From NCBI GenBank assembly GCA_903881585.1, contig CAIRTW010000042.1, forward strand, positions 1-42,847: a stretch of 42,847 nt of DNA, read 5' to 3'. The stretch comes from an uncultured Bacteroidota bacterium (GTDB lineage Bacteria > Bacteroidota > Bacteroidia > Chitinophagales > Chitinophagaceae). Below are positions 5,771 through 14,187 of the stretch, piece after piece. Positions within the stretch are counted from its first letter, which is position 1, and the number at the start of each line of letters is the position of its first letter. A model generated the notes under the pieces. That model had not been told where the DNA came from. It worked only from the letters and a program-made list of their open reading frames with translations, and made no database searches. Made by a program: the position numbers and the translations under genes.

Positions 5771-6781
5771 TCAAATTTGCGCAGCAAATTCCATCACCTT
5801 GTTCACCATGTTCTTCGACCCAATGAATATCGGTACGCGCTGGTGAAGCTCTGTGGGGATAATGTCGAGTATGTTTTCGGTGCCGCTTACGGCCTTGCCG
5901 CCGGCCGCCTCTACTATAAACGCCATTGGGTTGCACTCGTATTGCAGGCGCAGCTTTCCGTTGGGATTGCTCTTATCAGCAGGATAGATAAATATGCCGC
6001 CTTTTATCAGGGTGCGGTGCATATCGGCCACCATAGAGCCTATGTAGCGCTGTGTGAGCGGGCGGCCCTCTTCTTTATTATGCTCCATGCAATACTTAAG
6101 GTAAGCCTGCATACCATCTGAGTATTTTATGCTGTTGCCCTGGTTCAGAGAGTATATCTTACCATCTGCAGGGCACTTCATGTTGGGGTGAGAGAGGCAA
6201 AACTCCCCTATCGATGGTTCCAGCGTAAAACCGTTTACGCCCAGCCTGGTGGCATATACCATCATGGTGCTGGAGCCGTAAATGATGTAACCGGCGGCCA
6301 TCAGGTTTTTGCCCGGTTGCAGAAAATCAGCATCCGTACAAGGTTTGCCCAGTTCGCTCACCCTGCGGTATATGGCGAAGATGGTACCAATCGGTGCATT
6401 CACATCAATATTCGAAGACCCGTCGAGGGGATCGAAAAGGACTACATACTTGGAGTTGGCAGAGAAAGTATCCTGGTAGGAAATATGGTCGTCGTTCTCT
6501 TCTGAGCCTATGCCGGCGCATTCGGTGCAGTTTTGCAGTATGTTTATCAGCGTATCATTCGCAAAGATATCCAGCTTCATCTGCTCCTCGCCCTGCACAT
6601 TGGTAGCGCCATGCTTGCCCAGTATGTCCACAAGGCCAGCCCGGCGCACCTGGTTATTGATCACCTTGCCCGCAAGGCCCAGGTCTCTGAGTATAGCCGA
6701 CAGATCGCCTGTTGCCTGGGGAAATTTCCGGGTTTCCTGGATGGTGAACTCATCCATGGTTATTAACTTACTTTGCGACAT
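5771..6781 (-). CDS. fbp: Fructose-1,6-bisphosphatase, class I
   Basis: A 336-residue class I fructose-1,6-bisphosphatase, the normal length for the family. It hydrolyses fructose 1,6-bisphosphate to fructose 6-phosphate in gluconeogenesis in the cytoplasm. Visible signatures are GIGSEEND, the metal-binding FDPLDGSSNIDVN, and near the end KGGIFIYPAD plus LRLQYECNPMAFIVEAAGG, which carries the substrate-binding lysine/arginine region. The start MSQSKLITMDEF precedes a normal N-terminal helix. A good -7 box is present 22 bases upstream. This gene marks the boundary between the accessory island on its downstream side and ordinary chromosome on the other. Confidence 0.97.
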   Translation of the reverse strand: MSQSKLITMDEFTIQETRKFPQATGDLSAILRDLGLAGKVINNQVRRAGLVDILGKHGATNVQGEEQMKLDIFANDTLINILQNCTECAGIGSEENDDHISYQDTFSANSKYVVLFDPLDGSSNIDVNAPIGTIFAIYRRVSELGKPCTDADFLQPGKNLMAAGYIIYGSSTMMVYATRLGVNGFTLEPSIGEFCLSHPNMKCPADGKIYSLNQGNSIKYSDGMQAYLKYCMEHNKEEGRPLTQRYIGSMVADMHRTLIKGGIFIYPADKSNPNGKLRLQYECNPMAFIVEAAGGKAVSGTENILDIIPTELHQRVPIFIGSKNMVNKVMEFAAQI

Positions 6782-6802
6782 TCTTTTGAATTAAAGTTGC
6801 CC

Positions 6803-6810
6803 CAAATTTA
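6803..6810 (-). promoter_or_regulatory. Candidate -7 box of fbp
   Basis: Reverse strand TAAATTTG is a perfect TAnnTTTG match, 22 bases upstream of the fbp start codon. Confidence 0.35.
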
Positions 6811-6888
6811 ACAAGAAGATCGGAATGATACTAATTGGCACTGTTTTTATTATGATTACATAGCCCATATATTCATAGTATAACCGCC

Positions 6889-6896
6889 TAACTTTG
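6889..6896 (+). promoter_or_regulatory. Candidate -7 box of the lipoprotein gene at 6925
   Basis: TAACTTTG matches TAnnTTTG, 29 bases upstream of the ATG at 6925, in the divergent region shared with fbp. Confidence 0.3.
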
Positions 6897-6924
6897 ATCG
6901 GCAGCAAAAAACCATATTTGTATA

Positions 6925-7653
6925 ATGAGATTTAGAATATTACCCTTCATTATGTTGTGTGCTTGTGTAGCTATTGCATTCAGCAGTTGCAAGATGCTGC
7001 ACGAAAACTCAAAATACGATTTCAACGACGGTATCTACCAGACGAAACGGTTCTCGCACCACCGCGTCTATGTGCTGAAAGTAGATGACGATACTATTGC
7101 TGTATTCCCGGTGAAGCAGTTCAAAGACTCTACCTCGATAATATCCAGCCAGCGCACCAATTATACGCCAATGCAGAAAAAGTTCAAAGACAACAAAGTC
7201 TCACATATTTTCTACCGGCCGTCCTTTGATCTGGATGTGATGACGATACCCCTGAAATTCAGGCCGGGACAATACATATTACCCAACCAGCTTACTACTA
7301 ACTTCAACGGCGTGGTCTTTGGCGGCTACCGGATAGATGCTTACAAAGTGAGCTATAAACGCACGCCACTCAATGTCTATAAACAAAAGGTAAAACACAT
7401 TGGTTACAGCGCAGGCTTGTGCGCAGGCATAGGCAACACACTCGTGGACGACAATTCATTAAGAGGACTGAAAAGTGACCTCCAGTATGAGGGAATGATA
7501 CTGATAGCCGGTGCGGCCGCAAACCTGGCCGTGCAAAACTTCACATTTGGTATCATATGCGGCCCCGATTTCCTGATGGATAAGTACAGCAGCCAATGGA
7601 TATACCAGGGAAAAACTTCTGTCGGCTTTACCCTGGGGATCGATATCAATTAA
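6925..7653 (+). CDS. Predicted lipoprotein of unknown function
   Basis: A 242-residue exported protein. It has a hydrophobic signal and a lipobox ending at FSSCK, so it is probably a membrane-anchored lipoprotein. I do not recognise the family. Visible features: an acidic, basic mixed region with KVDDDTIAVFPVKQF, a segment GYRIDAYKVSYKRTPL, and a C-terminal half with alternating hydrophobic residues (GYSAGLCAGIGNTLV and ending GFTLGIDIN) that suggests beta strands of an outer-membrane or beta-rich fold. It is divergent from fbp and convergent with the metalloprotease gene, only 11 bases away. It may be a small outer-membrane-associated barrel-like protein, but this is weak. Confidence 0.7.
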   Translation: MRFRILPFIMLCACVAIAFSSCKMLHENSKYDFNDGIYQTKRFSHHRVYVLKVDDDTIAVFPVKQFKDSTSIISSQRTNYTPMQKKFKDNKVSHIFYRPSFDLDVMTIPLKFRPGQYILPNQLTTNFNGVVFGGYRIDAYKVSYKRTPLNVYKQKVKHIGYSAGLCAGIGNTLVDDNSLRGLKSDLQYEGMILIAGAAANLAVQNFTFGIICGPDFLMDKYSSQWIYQGKTSVGFTLGIDIN

Positions 7654-7664
7654 AAGATCAGGGG

Positions 7665-8408
7665 CTACTTTCCCCCGTTCGCCCGAAGATCAGCCAGACA
7701 ATTACTATCCAGCACGGGCACTGTGCTCAACATACCGTGGAGCGAGGCATGTGTGTCTATAGCATAGTACATCAGGCAATGGGTATTGTTGCAATGATTG
7801 CCATGCACAGTATCCTGATGAAAAACCTGCATAGCAGAGCCCAGGTTTACCAGCCCGAGAATGTGGCCAAACTCATGCTCCAGCACACCCGTTTCCAGCG
7901 CCACGCGCGATACCTGCCCTAAACCGCCGGAGTTAGTGGAAATATCCTGGCCAAAAAGACAAATGGATGTGTTGCGGTAAGCGAAGCCCAAAGTGGATAG
8001 CGAAGTATCGAAACCATCGGTGACCAATATATATACCGCAATCGTGCTGCCACTTGTATATGCAGTGCGGTTTTGCCGTTCTACAATTGCTGCGGAATCC
8101 ACGGTGAACACATTTACATCCGCAGGGATCTGGGTTTGGGTAATGTTTATTCCGCCAGGCTTACTGCAGAGCCCACTGATATAGGTGGTGAAATTGGTTA
8201 GTGTCGCTGTGTCCAGTTCATACCCTGGCATATACTGCACCTGTATATTGAGTGTGGTGTACTTAGCATCGCTGAGCAGGTCATTGGCCGACTTGCCAAG
8301 TGCCTGGTCACTGTAGCTGTTGGGTAAAGTTTCAGGATTGGTGTTGCTTTCCTTTTTACACGAGAAAAGAAACAGTATAAGCCCTAAAAAAGGCAATAAC
8401 TTCTTCAT
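7665..8408 (-). CDS. Membrane metalloprotease-like lipoprotein
   Basis: A 247-residue lipoprotein (signal ending LFSCKKES) with a zinc protease motif: LEHEFGHILGLVNLG gives HExxH plus the metzincin-like Gly, but at the third-ligand position there is Asn rather than His or Asp. Downstream come HQDTVHGNHCNN and HCLMYY, the latter resembling a Met-turn. This layout is what I recall of proteins annotated as membrane metalloprotease in flavobacteria and relatives. It probably acts at the cell surface or in the periplasm on peptides. It is monocistronic and convergent with the preceding lipoprotein gene. The substrate is unknown. Confidence 0.8.
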   Translation of the reverse strand: MKKLLPFLGLILFLFSCKKESNTNPETLPNSYSDQALGKSANDLLSDAKYTTLNIQVQYMPGYELDTATLTNFTTYISGLCSKPGGINITQTQIPADVNVFTVDSAAIVERQNRTAYTSGSTIAVYILVTDGFDTSLSTLGFAYRNTSICLFGQDISTNSGGLGQVSRVALETGVLEHEFGHILGLVNLGSAMQVFHQDTVHGNHCNNTHCLMYYAIDTHASLHGMLSTVPVLDSNCLADLRANGGK

Positions 8409-8446
8409 AAATAATTTTTAGAAAATCAATAAAAACCCTGCCAATG

Positions 8447-9214
8447 TCACACCCCGAGTTTAAACAGATTGATGTGCTGCTGTTCCGGTGTTGTAAGTAC
8501 AATACTTGCTGCACCTTTATCCGTGTAATTTGTGAGACCCGCTTCCTTCAGTTTAGCTATTTTGTCTTTCATATCAGCAGCAAAAAACGTAATTGCCGGG
8601 CAGCCAAAACTGTCTGTTTGGTGCGCACCAACAATGCTCAGCCCATCAGACAGTATAGCCCACGGATAGGGGGCAGTGAACTTTGAAATAGCTCTGAAAC
8701 CAAGCAACTCCCAGAATGCAAGTGATTTTTCAAGATCAGTAACCGGATGAGCAAACTCGCCGAACAAGCCGCAAGCCTTATTCACATATTTCTCCGGGTT
8801 AAAGTAATCCTGTTGCGGCATAGAGAGCATACCGGGGCCGGGGGGCTGCGAGAAGCCTTCTATAATATTTACAAGGCTCACAGTAAGGCCATCGGGCGAC
8901 TGAAAAACGAAACGCTTAATTGGGTCGGTATCTTTAGCGCGGTAAGTAAACTGGACGCCCTTTTTATCCAGATCAGCCACAACCCCATTTATATCCTTTA
9001 CATAATATGTGAGCGCGATATACGGTACAGAGTCTTTCCTGAGCATGATGAGTAAGACACCATCGGTTATTTGTATCCATGGAAACGGCCAGTCGGCGCG
9101 GTAAAGCTCTTTGAAGCCCAGCATCTGATAATAAACCAGTGACCGATCGAGGTCGGGCGTTGTGATGGTAAACGCAGTAATTTCACCAAGTATTGGTGTG
9201 GGCAAATTTTCCAT
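8447..9214 (-). CDS. VOC family protein with two glyoxalase/bleomycin-resistance domains
   Basis: A 255-residue cytoplasmic protein built of two VOC modules, roughly residues 8-115 and 135-250. Each starts with a typical strand-helix unit (ITTPDLDRSLVYYQMLGFKE and FAHPVTDLEKSLAFWELLGF) and ends with a strand carrying the usual last metal-ligand region (DGLTVSLVNI, PEQQHINLFKLG). VOC proteins act in dioxygenase, glyoxalase, epimerase or drug-binding roles; the substrate cannot be read from the sequence. The gene is alone and divergent from the HMA protein gene. Confidence 0.88.
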   Translation of the reverse strand: MENLPTPILGEITAFTITTPDLDRSLVYYQMLGFKELYRADWPFPWIQITDGVLLIMLRKDSVPYIALTYYVKDINGVVADLDKKGVQFTYRAKDTDPIKRFVFQSPDGLTVSLVNIIEGFSQPPGPGMLSMPQQDYFNPEKYVNKACGLFGEFAHPVTDLEKSLAFWELLGFRAISKFTAPYPWAILSDGLSIVGAHQTDSFGCPAITFFAADMKDKIAKLKEAGLTNYTDKGAASIVLTTPEQQHINLFKLGV

Positions 9215-9314
9215 ATTGTATCAAATAAACGGATGGTTGAAGTTACCGTTTTTATATTCTTTATGATACCGTTTAGTTTGCAATGCTTAATTTTAATAAC
9301 AGAAACAACCCGTT

Positions 9315-9833
9315 ATGAAACCAATATTCTTCAAAGCCGCCACTACGCTGCTGCTGGTTATTTTTTTTACGATCAGTGCAGAAGCGCAGTTCGAGAACGT
9401 ATACATTGGTGTGAACGGGCTCACCTGCTCCCAGTGCTCCCGCACCGTGGAACTAAGCATTCGCAAGCTGGATTTTGTAGCCGATGTGCAGATGAACCTG
9501 GAGCATACCGAGGGCAAAGTAGTGCTGAAAAAAAACAAGAAACCGGATATGGACAAAATCGCCCAGGCCATTGTGAATGCCGGCTTCTCTGTGCGCTACC
9601 TGCAGGCCGACCTGCATGTAGATAACTCGGTGGTTACCTCTGGCTCCTGTTTCAGTTACAACGGCGACCAGTACGTGCTTACAGATGCGCCGAACAAACC
9701 AATAGCAGGAGAACTAAAACTAAAGTTCATAGGTAAAAAATACATGGCGAAAAACGACTTCAAAAAAATGGAAGCCCACATGAATGACAAGTGCGGTAAC
9801 ACTGCCGGAAAAGTGTATCACGTGGCTTTATAA
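9315..9833 (+). CDS. Secreted heavy-metal-associated (HMA) domain protein
   Basis: A 172-residue exported protein: signal peptide to about SAEAQ, then an HMA domain at about residues 30-100 with the metal-binding CxxC in GLTCSQCSRTVELSIR. Cytoplasmic copper chaperones have this fold; here it is exported, so it would bind a metal such as Cu(I) in the periplasm. The C-terminal 70 residues contain three further cysteines in all (SGSCFSYN, NDKCGNT) and a strand-rich region of unknown type. It starts a run of genes with copper-related features up to 16002. It converges on the MbnP-like gene at 9865 with a short hairpin region between. Confidence 0.82.
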   Translation: MKPIFFKAATTLLLVIFFTISAEAQFENVYIGVNGLTCSQCSRTVELSIRKLDFVADVQMNLEHTEGKVVLKKNKKPDMDKIAQAIVNAGFSVRYLQADLHVDNSVVTSGSCFSYNGDQYVLTDAPNKPIAGELKLKFIGKKYMAKNDFKKMEAHMNDKCGNTAGKVYHVAL

Positions 9834-9834
9834 G

Positions 9835-9868
9835 CCGGCAAGATCCAAACAATTTCCCGGCTCTCTAT
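9835..9868. terminator. Hairpin between convergent genes
   Basis: agccgg and ccggct form an inverted repeat across the 31-base gap between the HMA gene and the convergent MbnP-like gene. There is no strong T-run, so its role as a two-way terminator is tentative. Confidence 0.3.
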
Positions 9869-10656
9869 TGCTGGTATCGGAACATATGCGGTATACTATC
9901 CGCGATAAGCTTGCCCAGCGCGGGGTTCACCAGGTTGTTATCTGTTGTGTCTTCAGTTTTAAAGTTTACGCCCGAAAGCAGTTTACCGTAGTCGCAGATC
10001 AGATAGATGTCGTTAGTACCACCCGCCACTGCGGTATATGGTGCATAAGGCGAACCGGTGCGCAACGGCATTTTTACGGTGTCCCTGTTATTAGCGGCGC
10101 TTATCCCGTAAGAGAAATAAGCAAGGTTCGCGCCCGTAAGCCCGGCCGTTGTATCGGCAAAACCCAGCAGGTACATAGACATATACTCCAGTGTGCCACT
10201 CGGGTAAAACATACTGCCGCTTGATACATAACCCGCAGGAAAGAATTCACTCGACGGCAAACCATTGGTATACGGATCAAGGCCAACATTAAAGGAAACC
10301 GAATTGTAAGTGCCGGGAGGCGCCGTCCCTATCACGTAACTTTCGCTATCAATGTCGGTTAATATATACGCATCCGGAACAGTATAGCTGGTGCCATTGG
10401 TATTCTGAAGCACCACATTATAAATGAAAAACTGCCCCAGCGATAACCCTATATGCCGACCCAGGGAATCGGTATACAGCGTTGTAGCGCTGAGTATTCT
10501 GCTGGTATCGATAGTTGGCTGCAGGTGAAAATAAAAAGTAGCCATCGTGCTGCCGGGATTGCTGCCTGGGCTCTTTTTGCATGACGTCATATCGGCAACG
10601 GTAATGGATACAATAATAGCCATCATTGTTAGGCGGATCACTATTTTGTTTTTCAT
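9865..10656 (-). CDS. MbnP-like lipoprotein (first copy)
   Basis: A 263-residue lipoprotein (lipobox at MTSCKKS) of the MbnP-like type. Recognisable parts are a first strand TFYFHLQPTID, LGRHIGLSLGQFFIYNVVL, and GTYNSVSFNVGLDPYTN, which matches the GVD-type segment of MbnP proteins. In methanotrophs MbnP binds copper after partner MbnH oxidises a tryptophan; in this protein I cannot identify the equivalent site. It is paralogous to the 276-residue protein at 11585-12415; both end with a HMFRY or NMFRY segment. It is probably periplasmic or outer-membrane anchored and part of the copper locus. Confidence 0.75.
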   Translation of the reverse strand: MKNKIVIRLTMMAIIVSITVADMTSCKKSPGSNPGSTMATFYFHLQPTIDTSRILSATTLYTDSLGRHIGLSLGQFFIYNVVLQNTNGTSYTVPDAYILTDIDSESYVIGTAPPGTYNSVSFNVGLDPYTNGLPSSEFFPAGYVSSGSMFYPSGTLEYMSMYLLGFADTTAGLTGANLAYFSYGISAANNRDTVKMPLRTGSPYAPYTAVAGGTNDIYLICDYGKLLSGVNFKTEDTTDNNLVNPALGKLIADSIPHMFRYQQ

Positions 10657-10821
10657 GATTTTCTAAAATGGTGGCAGTGGTAAAGAAATGCTCCCACATT
10701 AGATAGCCAATCATCAAAAAGTTTAAAACCTTGGTGCAAAAAAAAGCTAAAACACCGGTACGTTTCTAAAACACAGCGGTGCTTGTCTCACAATAAAATA
10801 GTTATACAAGCCAAATGATCT

Positions 10822-11151
10822 CTATTTGTATTTAATTTTATAGGCCCGTGGCTTCTTTACAAATTCATCTTTACATTCTTTGGAGCAGAACCCGATTATT
10901 TTACCCTTGTACATGACAGTATCCTCCGAACCTCTGAGTGTTGGCATACCACAAACCGGGTCCGTTTCGTTGGCAACGGCAATTCTTCCCGGTTTCTCTT
11001 TTTTAGCCGTATCTGCCGGGGCAATCACTGTATTTTGGCCGTTCGCTGCCATACCGGTTTTACCTATAGCAGATGATGTACCGGGCACACTTGCATTACA
11101 ACTGCATAATACCGCAAGGACGGCTAAATGCGCGAAATATTTTGATCTCAT
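10822..11151 (-). CDS. YHS/TRASH-like metal-binding lipoprotein
   Basis: A 109-residue lipoprotein with signal and lipobox LAVLCSCN. After a low-complexity linker the C-terminal half is a YHS-type domain: DPVCGMPTLRG, then YKGKIIGFCSKECKDEF, with three cysteines in the typical DPVCGM and FCSxxC positions. YHS domains bind copper or other soft metals and occur in copper ATPases and chaperones. It lies among MbnP-like and cytochrome-like genes on the same strand. Metal delivery or sensing in the periplasm is inferred. Confidence 0.82.
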   Translation of the reverse strand: MRSKYFAHLAVLAVLCSCNASVPGTSSAIGKTGMAANGQNTVIAPADTAKKEKPGRIAVANETDPVCGMPTLRGSEDTVMYKGKIIGFCSKECKDEFVKKPRAYKIKYK

Positions 11152-11211
11152 GATTCAATATTTTTTTGGTGTAACCTATCTTTTCAAGACAAACACTGCC
11201 CCGTAGCCTGT

Positions 11212-11595
11212 TTAGTTATTTAACGCCCCCTGCTCGATCCAATACAGTATCAGCGCCTGCTGGCTTGCAGACAAAGGGGGCGTTGGGGGCCGTGGCATTT
11301 CATTAGAGCGCACTTCGGTGTACAGCAGGCTGGCCTGCGGACTAGTTGTTGATACCAGTTCCTTTACAATTATGGTATTGTAGGCATATGCGCTGTCAAG
11401 ATTCACATTTTGATTGACTCCGTTACCTCCCAGGTGACAACCACTGTTTAGCACACAACTGGCGTTGAGTATGGGAATAATATCCTTACTAAAACTTATC
11501 TGCGGCGTCTGTGGGCTATGGGTACAAGAAACCATCTCGGCCACAACGAGCAGTGCAGCCGAGATGGCAATAACGATGTGTTTCTTATTCCTCAT
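11212..11595 (-). CDS. c-type heme-like lipoprotein with CX5CH motif
   Basis: From ATG at 11595 (MRNKKH), a 127-residue lipoprotein with lipobox MVSCTHS. It contains ISFSKDIIPILNASC, typical of Bacteroidota small cytochrome-like proteins, followed by CVLNSGCH, a CX5CH spacing instead of CXXCH, and a late Met segment SNEMPRPPTPPLS, with an ending LILYWIEQGALNN as in such cytochromes. The longer ORF start at 11637 lacks a plausible signal. The chosen ATG overlaps the end of the upstream MbnP-like gene by 11 bases, so the pair is coupled, which recalls MbnP with its heme partner MbnH, though this is not an MbnH. Heme attachment is uncertain. Confidence 0.7.
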   Translation of the reverse strand: MRNKKHIVIAISAALLVVAEMVSCTHSPQTPQISFSKDIIPILNASCVLNSGCHLGGNGVNQNVNLDSAYAYNTIIVKELVSTTSPQASLLYTEVRSNEMPRPPTPPLSASQQALILYWIEQGALNN

Positions 11596-12415
11596 ACCGG
11601 AACATATTCGGAATCCTTGCTGCAAGTGTATCTGCAATCAGTGGGTTCACCGAAGTCTGATTGCTTGTTGCAAGGTTGATTCCCGATAACAGTTTACCAT
11701 AATCACAGAGAACGTGAATGTAGTTCGTACTGCCTGCACTGGCGATATATACAGGATATGCAGCAGACCCTCTTGTGGGCAAGGAAACCTGAGTTGCGGC
11801 GGTAAGGCTATTAGGTATTTGAAAACTAAATGGTACACTGCCGGCTGGATTGACTGCGGTATCAGTCGATACCGGATCGTAGGCACCGGTGATCACCATG
11901 CCGTAATAACTAGTGCCGTTCCACATACTCGACTGCAGCGGATACGGAACACCATCGGTGATAAAATTAGTAGCCGGTGCAGTAACATCATCTGTACTAC
12001 TCAAGCCTACTGTGAACATCGCGGAAACATAGGTACCCACTGGCACCCTACACAGGTAATAGTCTTCACTATCCAGGCCTTTCAGCAACACAACATTATT
12101 GAGGCTCAACATATTTCCATTTGCATTTACCAGCATGATGTTGGATACAAAAAACTGGGGCACTAATAACTTAATACGCCGGCCCAACGAATCAAAACAC
12201 CAGGGGCTGTAATTAAAGGAGCCTGTAGTGTTGCTATCGTACCCATCTGTGTTACCGCCAATAGTGCTGTCTATGATCTGGGTGTGAAAATGGAAAAGAA
12301 AGGTTGCAGAATCTGAAGATCCGTTATTTTTTTTCTTGCAGGAAGTCATGCCTGCTGACATAAGAAATACCATTATTACCATCAGCGAAAGGACGGCTAT
12401 TGTATGTTTTTTCAT
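11585..12415 (-). CDS. MbnP-like lipoprotein (second copy)
   Basis: A 276-residue lipoprotein (signal then MTSCKKK) paralogous to the one at 9865-10656. Shared features are TFLFHFHTQIID, LGRRIKLLVPQFFVSNIML, a GTYVSAMFTVGLSSTDD segment like the MbnP GVD region, a YIHVLCDYGKLLSGIN segment matching the other copy's IYLICDYGKLLSGVN, and the end IPNMFRYEE. It overlaps the cytochrome-like gene. The two copies differ enough to suggest distinct ligands. Copper binding is inferred from the family and neighbours. Confidence 0.75.
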   Translation of the reverse strand: MKKHTIAVLSLMVIMVFLMSAGMTSCKKKNNGSSDSATFLFHFHTQIIDSTIGGNTDGYDSNTTGSFNYSPWCFDSLGRRIKLLVPQFFVSNIMLVNANGNMLSLNNVVLLKGLDSEDYYLCRVPVGTYVSAMFTVGLSSTDDVTAPATNFITDGVPYPLQSSMWNGTSYYGMVITGAYDPVSTDTAVNPAGSVPFSFQIPNSLTAATQVSLPTRGSAAYPVYIASAGSTNYIHVLCDYGKLLSGINLATSNQTSVNPLIADTLAARIPNMFRYEE

Positions 12416-12504
12416 GAGTATTTTTAATTGAAGTTTGTTTGAAAAATTAGTTTAGTTAGTTAGCTGCCACACCCCTTTGAGGCATGGGACATCAGCAGGC
12501 GTGT

Positions 12505-12521
12505 CACACTTTAGAAGTGTG
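12505..12521. terminator. Hairpin downstream of the Met-rich gene
   Basis: cacact-ttaga-agtgtg is a perfect six-pair stem just past the stop of the Met-rich gene on the reverse strand. There is no T-run after it. Confidence 0.3.
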
Positions 12522-12530
12522 CCGCATCAT

Positions 12531-13667
12531 TTAAAAAGAATATTGCAACCCGGCGAGCAGGTTTGATTTTAAGGCCATCTGTGTGCCATTGAGGTTCTGA
12601 TATACAGGCATACCATACTCGGCCATTATACGGAAATGCTCCAGCACCGGTTTCATCAGGTAAAAGTTGAGGCCTGCATATACGTTCATCCAGGTACCGC
12701 CGTAATTGCTTGCTTTTGTGGTTGGGTCATTTTCCTGGTAGATCACATTAGCTACAACCGGATCAGCGCCAGAGATCATGTCTGCATGAACATCTTCGCC
12801 TCTGAGTGTGGCGCTGAGAAACGGCAGGAACTGGTAGCCCGCCCATGCGGTTGCGTGATATACATTGCCGTCTTTATACCCAAGCGAATTATAGTTGAGT
12901 TTTACATCAGCGCCGGCATTTGCGCCCCAGTAAAACAGCCCATATTTCCGGGCATACGTAATGTCAGGGTCTATGCTCACAGATCCGGTACCGGTCTGCA
13001 TATCGTAGGCCAGGCGCTGGTTGTCACCAAGCATGGTGGTGCCAGTCTCCTTTATGCTCCCGGTAGGAAGGCTGATACCAATGCTGCCAATAATGCGCTG
13101 CGCAGCAGTACCTGAGAAATTATAGAGCGCAGACAATTTCGTATCGGTAATACCGGAAGACATAGTTTGCATGCCCATGTTTGTGCCGGCGGGCATATAC
13201 ATCCACGATCCATTCATAAACATGTATCCTCCCTTGGAGTCCATATGCATGCTCATGTTGTTCACCATATATCCGCCCATAGCCATAACTGTTAGCCTGT
13301 CGGTAACACCATACATGGCCATGAGCATGTGCATCTGCATGGTCATTGTTTCGGGGGCCATCATATAGTTCTTGTAAACTGTATTGTCACTTACCTTGTC
13401 TGTGCCAGCATTGTTGCCGCTCATCATGGAATTCATGTAGGTATAAGACAGCATCCACGTACCCTTTTTATGAATATGGTCGGTCATTACACCAAGCGGC
13501 GCCTGCGTATTTCCCGCACAGCCACAGTATCCACTGCAAGACTGGTCGTTATTAGTATTATCAATCTTTATTCCCTGATCTGTATTTTCTTGCTGGGCGT
13601 AGCTGCGGGAAGCCATGATGCCGCAAATAAACAGCAGGAATATTTTTAAAAATTTCATGCTAAACAT
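12531..13667 (-). CDS. Met-rich outer-membrane barrel-like protein
   Basis: An exported protein of 378 residues (375 if the better start MKFLKIF at 13658 is used), with signal peptide ending SYAQQ. Features: a Cys cluster SCSGYCGCAG near residue 45, then a very methionine-rich stretch (MTMQMHMLMAMYG, GGYMVNNMSMHMDSKGG, TNMGMQTM) and alternating strand-like segments to the C-terminal LLAGLQYSF, which ends in an aromatic residue as outer-membrane barrels do. Met and Cys clusters are typical Cu(I) ligands, and the gene sits with MbnP-like, YHS and HMA genes. It recalls the transporter-like proteins of copper loci in Bacteroidota. Copper uptake, export or storage at the outer membrane is inferred. 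Confidence 0.75.
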   Translation of the reverse strand: MFSMKFLKIFLLFICGIMASRSYAQQENTDQGIKIDNTNNDQSCSGYCGCAGNTQAPLGVMTDHIHKKGTWMLSYTYMNSMMSGNNAGTDKVSDNTVYKNYMMAPETMTMQMHMLMAMYGVTDRLTVMAMGGYMVNNMSMHMDSKGGYMFMNGSWMYMPAGTNMGMQTMSSGITDTKLSALYNFSGTAAQRIIGSIGISLPTGSIKETGTTMLGDNQRLAYDMQTGTGSVSIDPDITYARKYGLFYWGANAGADVKLNYNSLGYKDGNVYHATAWAGYQFLPFLSATLRGEDVHADMISGADPVVANVIYQENDPTTKASNYGGTWMNVYAGLNFYLMKPVLEHFRIMAEYGMPVYQNLNGTQMALKSNLLAGLQYSF

Positions 13668-13734
13668 TTTAAAGTTTAATTAAATAAACGCATCCCGCAG
13701 AAATATGCAGGACACCAATCAACTAAAAAAAACA

Positions 13735-14151
13735 TTAAGCAGATGGCGGATGGAAAACAGAACTATGAAAAGAGGAAGTTCGAAGGTCGTTGTAGGTAAA
13801 ATACTTATTGGGAATTTCTGAAGTAACGAAATGCTTTACTTCAAATTTAGTATTAGCGTAAAACAGGTTTACCACCTGCTCACTCTTCTGGTTGCGGGAA
13901 TTGGGCGCCTGCTCCTTGCCTTCTTTTGCCAGCTTCTTTTTCAGACAGCATTTACCATCGCAATGCATAGATGGTTTGTTCCTGTTCTCACAAAGATTTT
14001 TGGCTATGTAGTCCTTGTTGGCATAATACTGGCCCAGTATTACAACCTGGCTAAAGGTTTGTAACAATATACCCACGAGGGCAAATATGGCAACCAGTCT
14101 TTTCAATATATACTGATTCTTATCAGTTTTTAACGATAAAGTTACGGACAA
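13735..14151 (-). CDS. Cys-rich single-pass membrane protein
   Basis: A 138-residue protein with one membrane segment (VAIFALVGILLQTFSQVVIL, about residues 19-38). Then comes a conserved-looking block ANKDYIAKNLCENRNKP and HCDGKCCLKKKLAKE, with four cysteines and a histidine that could bind metal. I recall the LCENR...CxGKCxLxKxL pattern as a conserved hypothetical protein in Bacteroidota, often near metal or TonB genes. The C-terminal part is polar. Its place between the Met-rich gene and a divergent barrel gene fits the copper theme. Function is unknown. Confidence 0.75.
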   Translation of the reverse strand: MSVTLSLKTDKNQYILKRLVAIFALVGILLQTFSQVVILGQYYANKDYIAKNLCENRNKPSMHCDGKCCLKKKLAKEGKEQAPNSRNQKSEQVVNLFYANTKFEVKHFVTSEIPNKYFTYNDLRTSSFHSSVFHPPSA

Positions 14152-14187
14152 CTGCTATTATTTCCTAAATTTACTTACCGGTATTAT

